Assembly (NCBI GenBank): GCA_027532825.1
Contig: JAPZTL010000002.1
Location: 496,001 to 560,000, forward strand
Source: Silanimonas sp021297925
GTDB lineage: Bacteria > Pseudomonadota > Gammaproteobacteria > Xanthomonadales > Xanthomonadaceae
Reading direction: 5' to 3'
DNA length: 64,000 nucleotides
Below are positions 50,543-59,877 of this stretch, one piece after another (position 1 is the first letter of the stretch; every line of letters begins with the position of its first letter). The notes under the pieces are model-generated. The model made no database searches. It saw nothing but the letters and a program-made list of their open reading frames with translations, and was not told where the DNA came from. The position numbers and the translations under genes were made by a program.

Positions 50543-52420
50543 TCAGATGGCGACGCCGGCCAGCTTCTTGCGGCGGCCGTAGACCAGGGTAGCGACGCCG
50601 CGGGACACCGAGACCGCGGTGTACATCGAGGTCAGGATGCCGACGATCAGCGAGAGGGCGAAGCCCTTCACCGGACCGGTGCCGAACGCGAACAGCGCGA
50701 CGCCCGCGAGCAGCGCGGTGACGTTGGCGTCGGCGATGGTGCCGGCGGCCTTGTCGAAGCCGGTCGCGATCGAGGACAAGGGCGTGTTGCCGGCCCTCAA
50801 CTCCTCGCGGATGCGCTCGTTGATCAGGACGTTCGCGTCGACGGACAGGCCGACGGTGAGGGCGATGCCGGCGAGGCCCGGCAGCGACAGCGTCGCGCCG
50901 AAGATCGACATCACCGCGACCAGCATCAGCAGGTTCACCAGCAGCGCGATGTTCGTGATCAGGCCGAACATGCGGTAGTAGATGACGAAGAACACCAGCA
51001 CCAGCAGGAACGAGGCCGCGATCGACTCGAGGCCGCGCGCGACGTTCTCGGCGCCGAGCGAAGGGCCGATGATGCGCTCCTCGGCGAATTCCATCGGAGC
51101 GGCCAGCGCGCCCGAGCGCAGCAGCAGGGCCAACTGCTGGGCCTCGGCGGGACTCTCGAGGCCGGTCGTCTGGAACTGGCGCCCGAACACGCCCTGCACC
51201 GTGGCGGCCGAGATGACCTCCTCGGTGACACGGGTGCTGCGCACCTCCCGGCCGTCGACCAGCTTCACCTCGGGGATGCGCTCGATGTAGACCACCGCGA
51301 GGCGCTGGCCGACGTTCTGCGAGGTGAAGTCGAACATGCGCTGGCCCGCCGAGGCGTTCAGCGTGATGTCGACCTTCGGAGTGCCGCTCTCGGGGTCCGT
51401 GCCCGAGGTGGCGCCGACCAGCTGGTCGCCGGCGGCGATGATGCGCTTGGACAGGATCAGCGGCAGCGGCTTGCCGTCGGCGCCGGTGCGGCGCTGGAGG
51501 TAGATGCGGCCATCCGGAGGGACATTGCCAGTGGCCTGCGCGGTCGCGGCCTGGGCCTCGTCGCCGATCACGGCGCGGAACTCGAGCGTGGCGGTCGCGC
51601 CGATGACGCGCTTGGCCAGCGCCGTGTCCTGCACGCCCGGCAACTGCACGACGATGCGCGAGTCGCCCTGGCGCTGCACCACCGGCTCGGCGACGCCAAG
51701 GGCGTTGATGCGGTTCCGCAGGATCTGGACGTTCTGGTTGATCGTCTCGTCGAGGATCGCGTTCAGCGTGGCCTCGGGGATCGTCGTCGTGAAGCCCGGA
51801 CCGGCGTTGCCGCCCAGCGGGGCGAGCTGCAGCTCCGGCGCATCCGCGCCGACGAGCGTCAGTGCCTTGGCGAGGTCCTCCTGCCGGGTGACGCGGACGA
51901 GGACGTCACGCGGACGGACCTCGACGTCCTCGGTGGCGATGCGGTTCTCGCGCAGGACGACGCGGATCTGCTCCGCATAGGTGGCCTCGCGGCGCTCGAG
52001 GGCCGCTTGCTGGTCGACCTGGAGCAGGAAGTGCACGCCGCCCTGCAGGTCAAGGCCCAGCAGCATGGGCCGCGCGCCGATCATGTCCAGCCAGCCCGGC
52101 ACCGTCGACGCGAGGTTCTGGGCGACGATGTAGCCGCGGCCGAGCTCCTCGCGGAGCAGCTCCGACGCCCGGAGTTGGTCCTCGCTGCCGAGGCGCACCA
52201 GGAGGTTCTCGCCTTCCTTCGCCGCCGACTTGAACGGAACCCCGGCGTCCTTGAGCGCCTTCTCGACGCGGGCCTCGAGCACCTCGTCGACGGCGAACCC
52301 GCGGTTGGCCGTGATCTGCACGGCCGCGTCCTGCGGATAGAGATTGGGCAGCGCATACAGGCTGCTCGCGACGATCAGGATCAGCGCGAGGACGTACTTC
52401 CAGCGGGCGTATTCGAGCAT
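50543..52420 (-). CDS. secD: Protein translocase subunit SecD
   Basis: 625 residues, near the E. coli length (615). N-terminal membrane helix (KYVLALILIVASSLYALPNLYP), a large periplasmic P1 domain (GLDLQGGVHFLLQVD to about 430), then five helices (FLLVLVFFVIYYRMFGL, GLSVDANVLINERIREELRAG and following). The D-V-N-V-L-I-N segment is the proton-motive signature shared with RND pumps. Confidence 0.97.
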   Translation of the reverse strand: MLEYARWKYVLALILIVASSLYALPNLYPQDAAVQITANRGFAVDEVLEARVEKALKDAGVPFKSAAKEGENLLVRLGSEDQLRASELLREELGRGYIVAQNLASTVPGWLDMIGARPMLLGLDLQGGVHFLLQVDQQAALERREATYAEQIRVVLRENRIATEDVEVRPRDVLVRVTRQEDLAKALTLVGADAPELQLAPLGGNAGPGFTTTIPEATLNAILDETINQNVQILRNRINALGVAEPVVQRQGDSRIVVQLPGVQDTALAKRVIGATATLEFRAVIGDEAQAATAQATGNVPPDGRIYLQRRTGADGKPLPLILSKRIIAAGDQLVGATSGTDPESGTPKVDITLNASAGQRMFDFTSQNVGQRLAVVYIERIPEVKLVDGREVRSTRVTEEVISAATVQGVFGRQFQTTGLESPAEAQQLALLLRSGALAAPMEFAEERIIGPSLGAENVARGLESIAASFLLVLVFFVIYYRMFGLITNIALLVNLLMLVAVMSIFGATLSLPGLAGIALTVGLSVDANVLINERIREELRAGNTPLSSIATGFDKAAGTIADANVTALLAGVALFAFGTGPVKGFALSLIVGILTSMYTAVSVSRGVATLVYGRRKKLAGVAI

Positions 52421-52486
52421 GGGGTCAACCGGGCCGGCAGGGGGCCGGCCTTGCGGGCCGGCATGAAGCCGGCGTGATGGGGGCGA

Positions 52487-52831
52487 TCAGAGGGACTTCA
52501 AGGTGCCCTTGGGCAGGACGGCGCTCACCGCGCCCTTCTGCAGCTTGACCTTGGTGCCGTCGGCGATCTCGACGGTCAGGAAGCTTTCGCCGACGTCATC
52601 GATGCGGCCGGCGATGCCGCCACTGGTGACGACCTCGTCGCCCTTGGCGAGCTTGTCCACCATCTGGCGATGTTCCTTCTGCCGCTTCATCTGCGGGCGG
52701 ATCAGCAGGAACCAGAACACCACGAACAGCAGAATCAGTGGGACCAACTGCAGCCACGGGTTCGGGGCAGCGGCGGTGCCGGCGGCGGCCTGGGCGTGGG
52801 CGGCGGGGATCAGGGCATCGAGCAGGGACAT
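52487..52831 (-). CDS. yajC: Preprotein translocase accessory subunit YajC
   Basis: 114 residues from ATG 52831. One membrane helix (LQLVPLILLFVVFWFLLIRPQ) then the conserved cytoplasmic KRQKEHRQMVDKLAKGDEVVTSGG segment. The lead before the helix (ALIPAAHAQAAAGTAAAPNP) is longer than in E. coli and could be cut as a signal peptide. Upstream frame extension into tgt is not used. Confidence 0.94.
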   Translation of the reverse strand: MSLLDALIPAAHAQAAAGTAAAPNPWLQLVPLILLFVVFWFLLIRPQMKRQKEHRQMVDKLAKGDEVVTSGGIAGRIDDVGESFLTVEIADGTKVKLQKGAVSAVLPKGTLKSL

Positions 52832-52929
52832 GGCGATCACAGGGCCGGACAGGTCAGAGAGCCGGGAAGTATGCCACGCCGGGGGCGGCGGGCCGACCAC
52901 GGAGGCCGCCAAGCCGCGCCCGCGGGGCC

Positions 52930-54066
52930 TCAGGCCGGTTCGCCGGCCTCCCGGGCGCGGTAGAAGGCCTCCCGGAACTCGGCGAAGCGCCCCTGCTCGA
53001 TGGCCGCCCGGATCCGCTCCATCAGCCGCACGTAGTAGCGCAGGTTGTGGGTGGTGGCGAGCATCGAGCCGAGGATCTCGTTGCACTTGTCGAGGTGCCG
53101 CAGGTAGCTGCGGGTGAAGCCACCGGTGCAGGTGGCGCAGTCGCAGCCGGGCTCGATCGGCCGCAGGTCGTGCTCGTAGCGCTGGTTGCGGATGCGCACC
53201 TGGCCGAAGTCGGTGAAGTAGTGGCCGTTGCGGGCGTTCCGGGTGGGCATCACGCAGTCGAACATGTCGATGCCGCGGGCCACGGCCTCGACGATGTCCT
53301 CGGGCTTGCCCACGCCCATGAGGTAGCGCGGCTTGTCCTCGGGAAGCTGCGGGCAGATGGCCTCCAGCGTCTTCTCGCGCTCGGCCGCGGGCTCGCCCAC
53401 GGCAAGGCCGCCCACCGCGTAGCCGTCGAAGCCGATCTGCTGCAAGCCTTCGGCGGACCGCGTCCGGAGCTCCGGGTACAGCCCGCCCTGGACAATGCCG
53501 AACAGCGCCGCGTCATTGCCCTCATGCGCGCGCTTGGAACGCTCCGCCCAGCGCAGAGAAAGCTCCATCGACGTGCGTGCGACCTTTTCCGAGGCCGGCA
53601 CGCCGTCGACGAGGTAAGGCGTGCACTCGTCGAAGATCATCACGATGTCCGAACCGAGCACGCGCTGGATGTGCATGGATTCCTCGGGGCCGAGGAAGAC
53701 CTTGCGGCCGTCCACCGGCGAGGCGAAGGTCACGCCGGCTTCGGTGATCTTGCGCTTGTGCGCCAGCGAGAAGACCTGGAACCCGCCGGAATCCGTGAGG
53801 ATCGGCCGGTTCCACTTCGTGAAGCCCTGCAGGCCGCCATGGGCCTCCATCACCTCGAGGCCGGGCCGCAGGTAGAGGTGGAAGGTGTTGCCGAGGATGA
53901 TCTCCGCACCCAGCGCCTCGACTTCGGCCGGGCGCATGGCCTTCACGGTGCCGTAGGTGCCCACCGGCATGAAGGCCGGCGTCTCGATCGTGCCGCGCGG
54001 GAAGGTGATGCGGCCGCGCCGCGCCGAGCCGTCGGAGCCCAGCTTCTGGAACGTCATGCGGCTCAT
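52930..54066 (-). CDS. tgt: tRNA-guanine transglycosylase
   Basis: 378 residues. Exchanges guanine 34 for preQ1 in tRNAs with GUN anticodons. Active-site DSGGFQVFSLA (~90-100), nucleophile region GIDMFDCVMPTRNARNG, and the zinc site CDCATCTGGFTRSYLRHL with a following His. The ATG overlaps the queA stop by four bases (ATGA). Together with queA it makes epoxyqueuosine in tRNA. Confidence 0.97.
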   Translation of the reverse strand: MSRMTFQKLGSDGSARRGRITFPRGTIETPAFMPVGTYGTVKAMRPAEVEALGAEIILGNTFHLYLRPGLEVMEAHGGLQGFTKWNRPILTDSGGFQVFSLAHKRKITEAGVTFASPVDGRKVFLGPEESMHIQRVLGSDIVMIFDECTPYLVDGVPASEKVARTSMELSLRWAERSKRAHEGNDAALFGIVQGGLYPELRTRSAEGLQQIGFDGYAVGGLAVGEPAAEREKTLEAICPQLPEDKPRYLMGVGKPEDIVEAVARGIDMFDCVMPTRNARNGHYFTDFGQVRIRNQRYEHDLRPIEPGCDCATCTGGFTRSYLRHLDKCNEILGSMLATTHNLRYYVRLMERIRAAIEQGRFAEFREAFYRAREAGEPA

Positions 54067-55103
54067 GCGCCCTCCTCCGCCGAAGGCCACAGCAACATCG
54101 CATCGCCGTAGCTGAAGAAGCGGTAGCGCTGTTCGACGGCATGGCGGTACGCCGCCATGATGCGGTCGAAGCCGGCGAAGGCGCTCACCAGCATCATCAG
54201 CGTCGATTCCGGCAGGTGGAAATTGGTGAACAGCGCGTCCGCCGAGCGGATGCGATGGCCCGGCGTGATGAAGATCTGCGTGTCGCCGGCGAAGGGCAGC
54301 ACCTCGCCGTCGCGCCACGCCGTCTCCAGCGCGCGGATCACGGTCGTGCCCACCGCGATGACGCGCCCGCCGCGCGACTTGGTCTGGCGGATCTGCTGGC
54401 AGAGCTCCGCGCCGACGTTCAGCCACTCGCTGTGCATGACGTGATCTTTCACGTGCTCGGCGCGCATCGGCTGGAAGGTGCCGGCGCCGACGTGCAGCGT
54501 GATGTGGCCGAAGGACACGCCCTTGGCCCGCAGCGCCGCCAGCAGGGCGTCGTCGAAGTGCAGCCCCGCAGTGGGTGCGGCGACCGCGCCGACGTGCTTC
54601 GAGAACACCGTCTGGTAACGCTCGTCGTCGCGGATGTCGGCGTCGCGGCGGATGTAGGGCGGCAGCGGCATGCGGCCGGCGCGCAGCAGCACTTTCTCCA
54701 GCGGCTCGTCGGTCTCGAAGCGCAGGCGGTAGAACTCACCCTCGCGGCCCAGCACGGTGAGCACCGTGCCCTCGTCGAGCGTGATCGTGCCGCCGGCCTT
54801 GGGCGACTTGCTCGCGCCGACCTGCGCCCGCACCTCGTGGGCGCCGGTGACGCGTTCGAGCAGGATCTCGACGCGCCCACCGGTGTCCTTCTTCCCGAAC
54901 AGGCGCGCCGGGATGACGCGGGTGTCGTTGAAGACCATCAGGTCGCCGGGCTGCAGCAGCGACGGCAGGTCGCGGACGTGGTGGTCGGCAAGGCCGGCGG
55001 GCGGCGCGGGCACGTGCAGCAGGCGGGACGCCGAACGTTCGGCCAGGGGTTCCTGCGCGATCAGCTCCGGCGGCAGGTCGTAGTGGAAATCGGACTTCTT
55101 CAT
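54063..55103 (-). CDS. queA: S-adenosylmethionine:tRNA ribosyltransferase-isomerase
   Basis: 346 residues from ATG 55103. Transfers the ribose of SAM to preQ1-tRNA. DFHYDLPPELIAQEPLAERSASR opens the protein and AAPTAGLHFDDALL, GTFQPMRAEHV, and FTNFHLPESTLMMLVSAFAG are diagnostic. First gene of queA-tgt-yajC-secD-secF. Confidence 0.97.
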   Translation of the reverse strand: MKKSDFHYDLPPELIAQEPLAERSASRLLHVPAPPAGLADHHVRDLPSLLQPGDLMVFNDTRVIPARLFGKKDTGGRVEILLERVTGAHEVRAQVGASKSPKAGGTITLDEGTVLTVLGREGEFYRLRFETDEPLEKVLLRAGRMPLPPYIRRDADIRDDERYQTVFSKHVGAVAAPTAGLHFDDALLAALRAKGVSFGHITLHVGAGTFQPMRAEHVKDHVMHSEWLNVGAELCQQIRQTKSRGGRVIAVGTTVIRALETAWRDGEVLPFAGDTQIFITPGHRIRSADALFTNFHLPESTLMMLVSAFAGFDRIMAAYRHAVEQRYRFFSYGDAMLLWPSAEEGA

Positions 55104-55250
55104 CGGATCGGCTTGACAGGCCGGCCCTCCAGCGGGCGCCTCGCGGCGCGGGGGCGTGATTGTATGACGCCGGGGCGGCGACGCAGACTCGGCCGGCCCG
55201 TCGATCCCGCGGTCCGCGCGACCGGCCCACCCCCGCCAAGGAGTCCCGCC

Positions 55251-56264
55251 ATGCCCGTCCGTGCCTATGCCGCCACCGCCTCCAAGGGCGCCCTGCAGGC
55301 CTTCGAATACGACGCGGGGCCGCTGCCGCCCGAATTCGTCGAGGTGCAGGTCGAGCACTGCGGCCTCTGCCATTCCGACCTCAGCATGGTGAACAACGAC
55401 TGGGGCAACGCCCGCTACCCGCTGGTGCCCGGCCACGAAGCCATCGGCCGCGTCGTCGCCGTCGGCCCGGAAGCCAAGCGCGTCAAGGTCGGCGACCGGG
55501 TGGGCATCGGCTGGTTCCAGAGCAGCTGCATGGCCTGCGAGCAGTGCCTGTCCGGCCAGCACAACGTCTGCGGGACATCGAGTGGACTGATCGTCTCCGG
55601 CTACGGCGGCTTCGGTGAGCGCGTGCGCGCGCACTGGGTCTGGGCGACCCCGATCCCCGAAGGCGTCGACGCGGCGACGGCCGGCCCCTTGCTCTGCGGC
55701 GGCATCACCGTGTTCGGCCCGATCGCGCATTTCGGCATCAAGCCGACGGATCGCGTCGGCGTGGTCGGCATCGGCGGCCTCGGCCACCTCGCCCTGCAGT
55801 TCCTCAACGCCTGGGGCTGCGAGGTCACGGCCTTCACCTCCAGCGAATCGAAGCACGAGGAAGCCATCCGCCTTGGGGCCCATCGCGCGGTGGTCAGCAC
55901 CGATGCGAAGGCACTCGCGAAGGAGTCGGGCAAGTTCGACTTCATCCTCGTCACCGCCAACGTCACCCTGCCCTGGGGCGCCTATCTTTCGGCGCTCGCA
56001 CCGAATGGCCGCCTGCACTTCGTCGGCGCGGTGCTCGAGCCCGTGCCCGTGCCGGCCTTCGCCCTGATCGGCGGGCAGAAATCGGTCAGCGGTTCGCCGC
56101 TGGGCAGCCCGGCCACGACCTCGCGGATGCTGGACTTCTGCGCCCGCCACGATATCGCGCCGCAGGTCGAGCGCTTCCCGATGTCGAAGATCAACGACGC
56201 CTTCGAACGCCTGCACAGCGGCAAGGCGCGCTACCGCATCGTGCTCGACGCCGACTTCGCCTGA
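55251..56264 (+). CDS. Zinc-dependent NAD(P) alcohol dehydrogenase (YahK/AdhA-like)
   Basis: 337 residues from ATG 55251, with AAGGAG 7 bases upstream. Catalytic zinc in CGLCHSDLS and GHEAIG, structural zinc in CMACEQCLSGQHNVC, Rossmann GIGGLGHLALQF. It is of the cinnamyl-alcohol/YahK branch that reduces broad aldehydes with NADPH. Only 3 bp separate its stop from the response-regulator stop on the other strand. Confidence 0.92.
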   Translation: MPVRAYAATASKGALQAFEYDAGPLPPEFVEVQVEHCGLCHSDLSMVNNDWGNARYPLVPGHEAIGRVVAVGPEAKRVKVGDRVGIGWFQSSCMACEQCLSGQHNVCGTSSGLIVSGYGGFGERVRAHWVWATPIPEGVDAATAGPLLCGGITVFGPIAHFGIKPTDRVGVVGIGGLGHLALQFLNAWGCEVTAFTSSESKHEEAIRLGAHRAVVSTDAKALAKESGKFDFILVTANVTLPWGAYLSALAPNGRLHFVGAVLEPVPVPAFALIGGQKSVSGSPLGSPATTSRMLDFCARHDIAPQVERFPMSKINDAFERLHSGKARYRIVLDADFA

Positions 56265-56267
56265 GCG

Positions 56268-56873
56268 TCAAAGCCAGCCCTTCTGCCGCGCGAAGCGATG
56301 CGCCTCGACGCGGTTGGCGGCCCCCAGCTTGCCGATCGCCTCGCTGAGGTAGTTGCGCACCGTGCCGTTCGACAGGTGCAGCTGCTCCGCGATGTCCTGC
56401 GAGGACAGCCCCTCGCCGGCGAGGCGGAGCACCGCGCGCTCGCGATCGGTCAGCGGATCGGCCTCCTCGCGCCACGCGTCCACGGCCAGCTCCGGCGCGA
56501 TGGCGCGGCCGCCACGATGCACGTCGCGCAGGGCCTGCGCGAGCTTCTCGACCGGCGCGTCCTTGAGCAGGTAGCCGCGCACGCCGGCATCCAGCGCCCG
56601 GCGCAGGTAGCCGCCGCGCGCGAAGGTGGTGACGATGACGACGCGGGTGGGCAGCTTCGCCTCCTGCACCTTCGCCGCGAGGTCGAGACCGGAAAGCCCG
56701 GGCATCTCGATGTCGGTCAGCAGCAGGTCGGGGACGTGCTGCTGCACGGCCTTCCACGCCCCGTCGCCATCGCCGGCTTCGGCGACGACGTCGAGGTCGG
56801 TTTCCAGCGACAGCAGGCCCTTCAGCGCGCCGCGCAGCAGGGCCTGGTCTTCGGCAAGGACGATGCGGATCAT
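56268..56873 (-). CDS. NarL/DesR-type response regulator
   Basis: 201 residues. Receiver domain with phosphoacceptor Asp in LLLTDIEMPGLSG (~54) and Lys in VRGYLLKDAPVE; LuxR-type helix-turn-helix (DRERAVLRLAGEGLSSQDIAEQL, NGTVRNYLSEAI, 140-195). It is the last gene of the ABC/histidine kinase/regulator operon and probably controls the ABC exporter. Confidence 0.92.
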   Translation of the reverse strand: MIRIVLAEDQALLRGALKGLLSLETDLDVVAEAGDGDGAWKAVQQHVPDLLLTDIEMPGLSGLDLAAKVQEAKLPTRVVIVTTFARGGYLRRALDAGVRGYLLKDAPVEKLAQALRDVHRGGRAIAPELAVDAWREEADPLTDRERAVLRLAGEGLSSQDIAEQLHLSNGTVRNYLSEAIGKLGAANRVEAHRFARQKGWL

Positions 56874-56882
56874 GCGGCGACG

Positions 56883-58043
56883 CTAGCCGCGCGAGGCGGG
56901 GTCGTCCAGCGGAAGGAGCACGCGCAGGCGCGTGCCGGCGCCCACCGCCGAGTCGAGCTGCACTGAGCCGCCCAAGGCCGCGAGGCGTTCGCGCATGCCC
57001 GACAGCCCGTTGCCGCCGGACGCCCCGGCCGGCAGACCGCGCCCGTCGTCCTGCACGTCGAGCCGCAGCACGCGGCCCTCGCGGACCAGCGCGATCTCGA
57101 CGCGGGAGGCGGCGGCATGGCGGATGACGTTGGTGGTCGCCTCGCGCAGCGCCATCCCCAGCGCGTTCTCCTGCGCGGGGGAAAGCATCGGCAGCGGGTC
57201 ATGGCGGACGTCCAGCGCGACGTCTGCCGACAGCAGGGCCAGCCGCGCGTTGGCCAACTCCGCGGCGAGCTCGGTGGACCGCATGCCCGTGACCGCCTCG
57301 CGGACCTGCTTCAACGCGTCGCGGGCCACCGCCTCGACCTCGCCGATGTGCGTGGCGGCGGCCGATCCATCGCGCTCGGCAAGGCGGCGGGCCAGCTCGC
57401 TCTTCACCGCGATGACGCTGAGCGTGTGCCCCAACAGGTCGTGCAAGTCGCGGGCGATGCGCTCGCGCTCGGCGCTTCGCGCGAGCCGGTCGACCTCCTG
57501 CTGGCTCAGGCGCAGGGCGGCGTTCCGCGCCATCTCGCGGCGGCCGAAGATGGCGCCGACCATGACCGCGCCGCCGATGACCAGCGGCGCGAGGGCGATG
57601 GGCAACGGTTGGCCGGTGGCGTTCAGCAGCAGCGCGTAGGCGGCGACGACGCCGATCCCGACGACGACGGCCCGCCGCCATGGCTGCGAGAAGCCGAGCG
57701 TCGCGAAGGCATAGACGATGAAGGTGTTGGCACCCGGGTTCCACGGCGTCAGCAGGAAACCCAGCAGCACCATGGCCGCCGCGGCCCCCAGCGCGCGGCG
57801 TCCCTCCAGCGTGTAACTGATCCAGTACACCGGAAGGAACGCCGCCAGCGCGACGAGGGTCGCGACCATCGCCGGCCCCCGCCACTCCCCCGAGAAGGCC
57901 AGTGGAAGGAACAGGAAGACGAGGTAGACGAGGTTGACCCGGCGCCAGGCGCGCCCATCGGCCGCTGGCCACGCGGCGGTCTCCGGGGTGTCGGCTCGGG
58001 TGGACGAAGGCAGGCGGGCATCGACGGGACGGGCCATGGCCAC
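56883..58043 (-). CDS. DesK-like sensor histidine kinase
   Basis: 386 residues from GTG 58043, preferred by a GGGGGG run 7 bases upstream; ATG 58037 would lose two residues. Five membrane helices (about 35-165), a dimerisation helix with the phospho-His in RERIARDLHDLLGHTLSV, and an HATPase domain (ENALGMALREATTNVIRHA, LDVQDDGRGLPAG, GMRERLAALGG). Signals to the adjacent regulator. It starts 3 bp after the ABC permease stop. Confidence 0.9.
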   Translation of the reverse strand: MAMARPVDARLPSSTRADTPETAAWPAADGRAWRRVNLVYLVFLFLPLAFSGEWRGPAMVATLVALAAFLPVYWISYTLEGRRALGAAAAMVLLGFLLTPWNPGANTFIVYAFATLGFSQPWRRAVVVGIGVVAAYALLLNATGQPLPIALAPLVIGGAVMVGAIFGRREMARNAALRLSQQEVDRLARSAERERIARDLHDLLGHTLSVIAVKSELARRLAERDGSAAATHIGEVEAVARDALKQVREAVTGMRSTELAAELANARLALLSADVALDVRHDPLPMLSPAQENALGMALREATTNVIRHAAASRVEIALVREGRVLRLDVQDDGRGLPAGASGGNGLSGMRERLAALGGSVQLDSAVGAGTRLRVLLPLDDPASRG

Positions 58044-58046
58044 AGC

Positions 58047-58829
58047 TTAGCCCCCCGCGGCGGCGCGGCGGCGGTCGGCCCGCAGCGCGAGCACGAGGAA
58101 CAGCGCCGTATAGGCCGCCAGCACCCCGATCGAAAGAAGCACGTTCGGCGTCCGCGCGCCGACGACCCCGAGCGACAGCTCGCCGAGGTGGTAGGCCGGG
58201 AGGACGAGCGCGAACTGCTGCAAGGCCACGGGGAACAGGTGGATCGGGAACCACAGCCCGGAGAGGACCGACATGGGCAGGTAGAGCAGGTTGACGACGG
58301 CGACCGACGCCCGGGCCTCCACGAGACTCGCGATCCACAACCCCATCGCGCAGAACGGCAGGGTGCCCAGCATCAGCACGAGGGCCAGCAAGGCCCACTG
58401 GCCGGCGGACAGCACCACGCCACCGAGGAAGGCGGCCATCAGCGAGAGGCCCAGCACCACGGCCGCGGCGAACAGCATGGCCCCGGCGAGCTTGCCGGCG
58501 AAGTAGGCGCCCATCGGCATCGGCGACACCTGCTTCAGCGCGAGCCAACCCATCTGGCGCTCCATCGCCATGCCGACCCCGAAGCCGAACAGGGCCGGGC
58601 CGATCACGCCGAAGGCGCCGTAGCTGGCCAGCAGGTAGCGGGCGGTTTCCGCGCCGGAGGCCTTGGGAAGCATCAGCCCGAACAGGCCGTAGAAGGCCAG
58701 CGGAAAGAGGATCGTGGGGATCGCGAAGCCCGGCATGCGGATCAGTTGCAGGATCGCGAGCCGGATCTCGCTTGCGTAGGCGCGCCACGCCGGCGCGGCC
58801 GGCGCATGGGTCAGGGCATCGGCGTTCAT
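58047..58829 (-). CDS. ABC-2-type exporter permease
   Basis: 260 residues with six membrane helices (AILQLIRMPGFAIPTILFPLAF, LVLMLGTLPFCAMGLWIAS, VLPAYHLGELSLGVVGA and others). It overlaps the ATPase gene by four bases. Pairs with that ATPase. The cargo cannot be inferred; similar DesKR-linked exporters carry lipids or drugs. Confidence 0.88.
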   Translation of the reverse strand: MNADALTHAPAAPAWRAYASEIRLAILQLIRMPGFAIPTILFPLAFYGLFGLMLPKASGAETARYLLASYGAFGVIGPALFGFGVGMAMERQMGWLALKQVSPMPMGAYFAGKLAGAMLFAAAVVLGLSLMAAFLGGVVLSAGQWALLALVLMLGTLPFCAMGLWIASLVEARASVAVVNLLYLPMSVLSGLWFPIHLFPVALQQFALVLPAYHLGELSLGVVGARTPNVLLSIGVLAAYTALFLVLALRADRRRAAAGG

Positions 58830-59722
58830 GCGGCCTCCCGGACGAGTTCAATGACGGCGTCTTCCAGGGCCTGCGGTACCACTTCGAGACCCGACAAGGT
58901 CGGATCGCGCTCCAGCAGCGAGCGGATGACCGACTCGGCGTTGCGGCAGTCGATCGTGAGGAGATCCCCCTCGCGGACGACCCCGAGCACGCCATCCCAA
59001 CCGGCCACGTCGGGCTCGGCCAGAGCCGTCCGGCACCGCACCCGGGTCCGCCCCTGCCGGGCCTTCAGCGCCATCGGGCTGTCGACGGCGATCACCCGCC
59101 CGCCGCGCATCACGGCGATGCGATCGGCCAGCGCATCGGCTTCCTCGAGGTAATGCGTGGTCAGGACCATGCTGACGCCTTGGGCGCGAAGCTGGCGGAG
59201 CACCCCCCAGAACTGGCGGCGAGCGTCGGCGTCGAGGCCGGTGGTCGGCTCGTCGACGAACACGACGGCCGGCCGACCGACGATCGCCACCGCGAACTGG
59301 ACCCGGCGCTGCTGCCCGCCGGACAGCGCGGCGTAGCGCCGGTGCGCGAGGTCCTCGAGGCCCGCGAGGGCCAACACCTCGTCCAAGGGGCGCGGCGCGG
59401 CATAGGCCGCCGCGAACCCCCCGATGATCTCGGCCACGGTCAGCACTTCGGGCAACCGGGCCTCCTGCAGCATCACGCCCAGGTGACGGCGTGTGGCCGG
59501 ATCGCGCGGATCGGCCCCGCGCAGGCGGACGAGGCCGCGCTGCGGGCGCAGGCGCCCGGCGAGCAGGCCTAGCACGGTCGACTTGCCCGCCCCGTTGGGC
59601 CCGAGGAGGGCGAGCACTTCGCCCGGCGCCAGGGCGAGGTCGATGCCGTCGAGGGCCGTCACCGTGCCGTAGCGGTGGTGGACGCCGGACAACTCGGCAC
59701 GGGGAGAGGGAGCAGGCTGCAT
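58826..59722 (-). CDS. ABC exporter ATPase
   Basis: 298 residues from ATG 59722, with GGAGGA 8 bases upstream. Walker A LGPNGAGKS (~35-43), signature LSGGQQRRVQFAVAI, Walker B VVFVDEPTTGLD and switch LTTHYLEEADALADR. The C-terminal extra domain is like that of drug-export ATPases. First gene of the operon ATPase-permease-kinase-regulator. Confidence 0.92.
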   Translation of the reverse strand: MQPAPSPRAELSGVHHRYGTVTALDGIDLALAPGEVLALLGPNGAGKSTVLGLLAGRLRPQRGLVRLRGADPRDPATRRHLGVMLQEARLPEVLTVAEIIGGFAAAYAAPRPLDEVLALAGLEDLAHRRYAALSGGQQRRVQFAVAIVGRPAVVFVDEPTTGLDADARRQFWGVLRQLRAQGVSMVLTTHYLEEADALADRIAVMRGGRVIAVDSPMALKARQGRTRVRCRTALAEPDVAGWDGVLGVVREGDLLTIDCRNAESVIRSLLERDPTLSGLEVVPQALEDAVIELVREAA

Positions 59723-59877
59723 GGTCGCGGTCCTCCGATCGGGGCGTGAGGCCAGCGTCGGCGGATTCACGCCGCGCGCGCAGTCGCGGGCGTCAGCTTT
59801 GCGAGCTGACAACCGTCATGCAACCGATCCCCCTGCCGATGCGTACCCGTGGGAACACCCCCGAACGAGACCTTCCG
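59723..59877. other. Divergent region between the ABC operon and the msrAB lipoprotein gene
   Basis: 155 bp that must carry two divergent promoters. An alternative in-frame ATG for the plus-strand gene lies at 59818. No -35/-10 pair was clear. Confidence 0.4.
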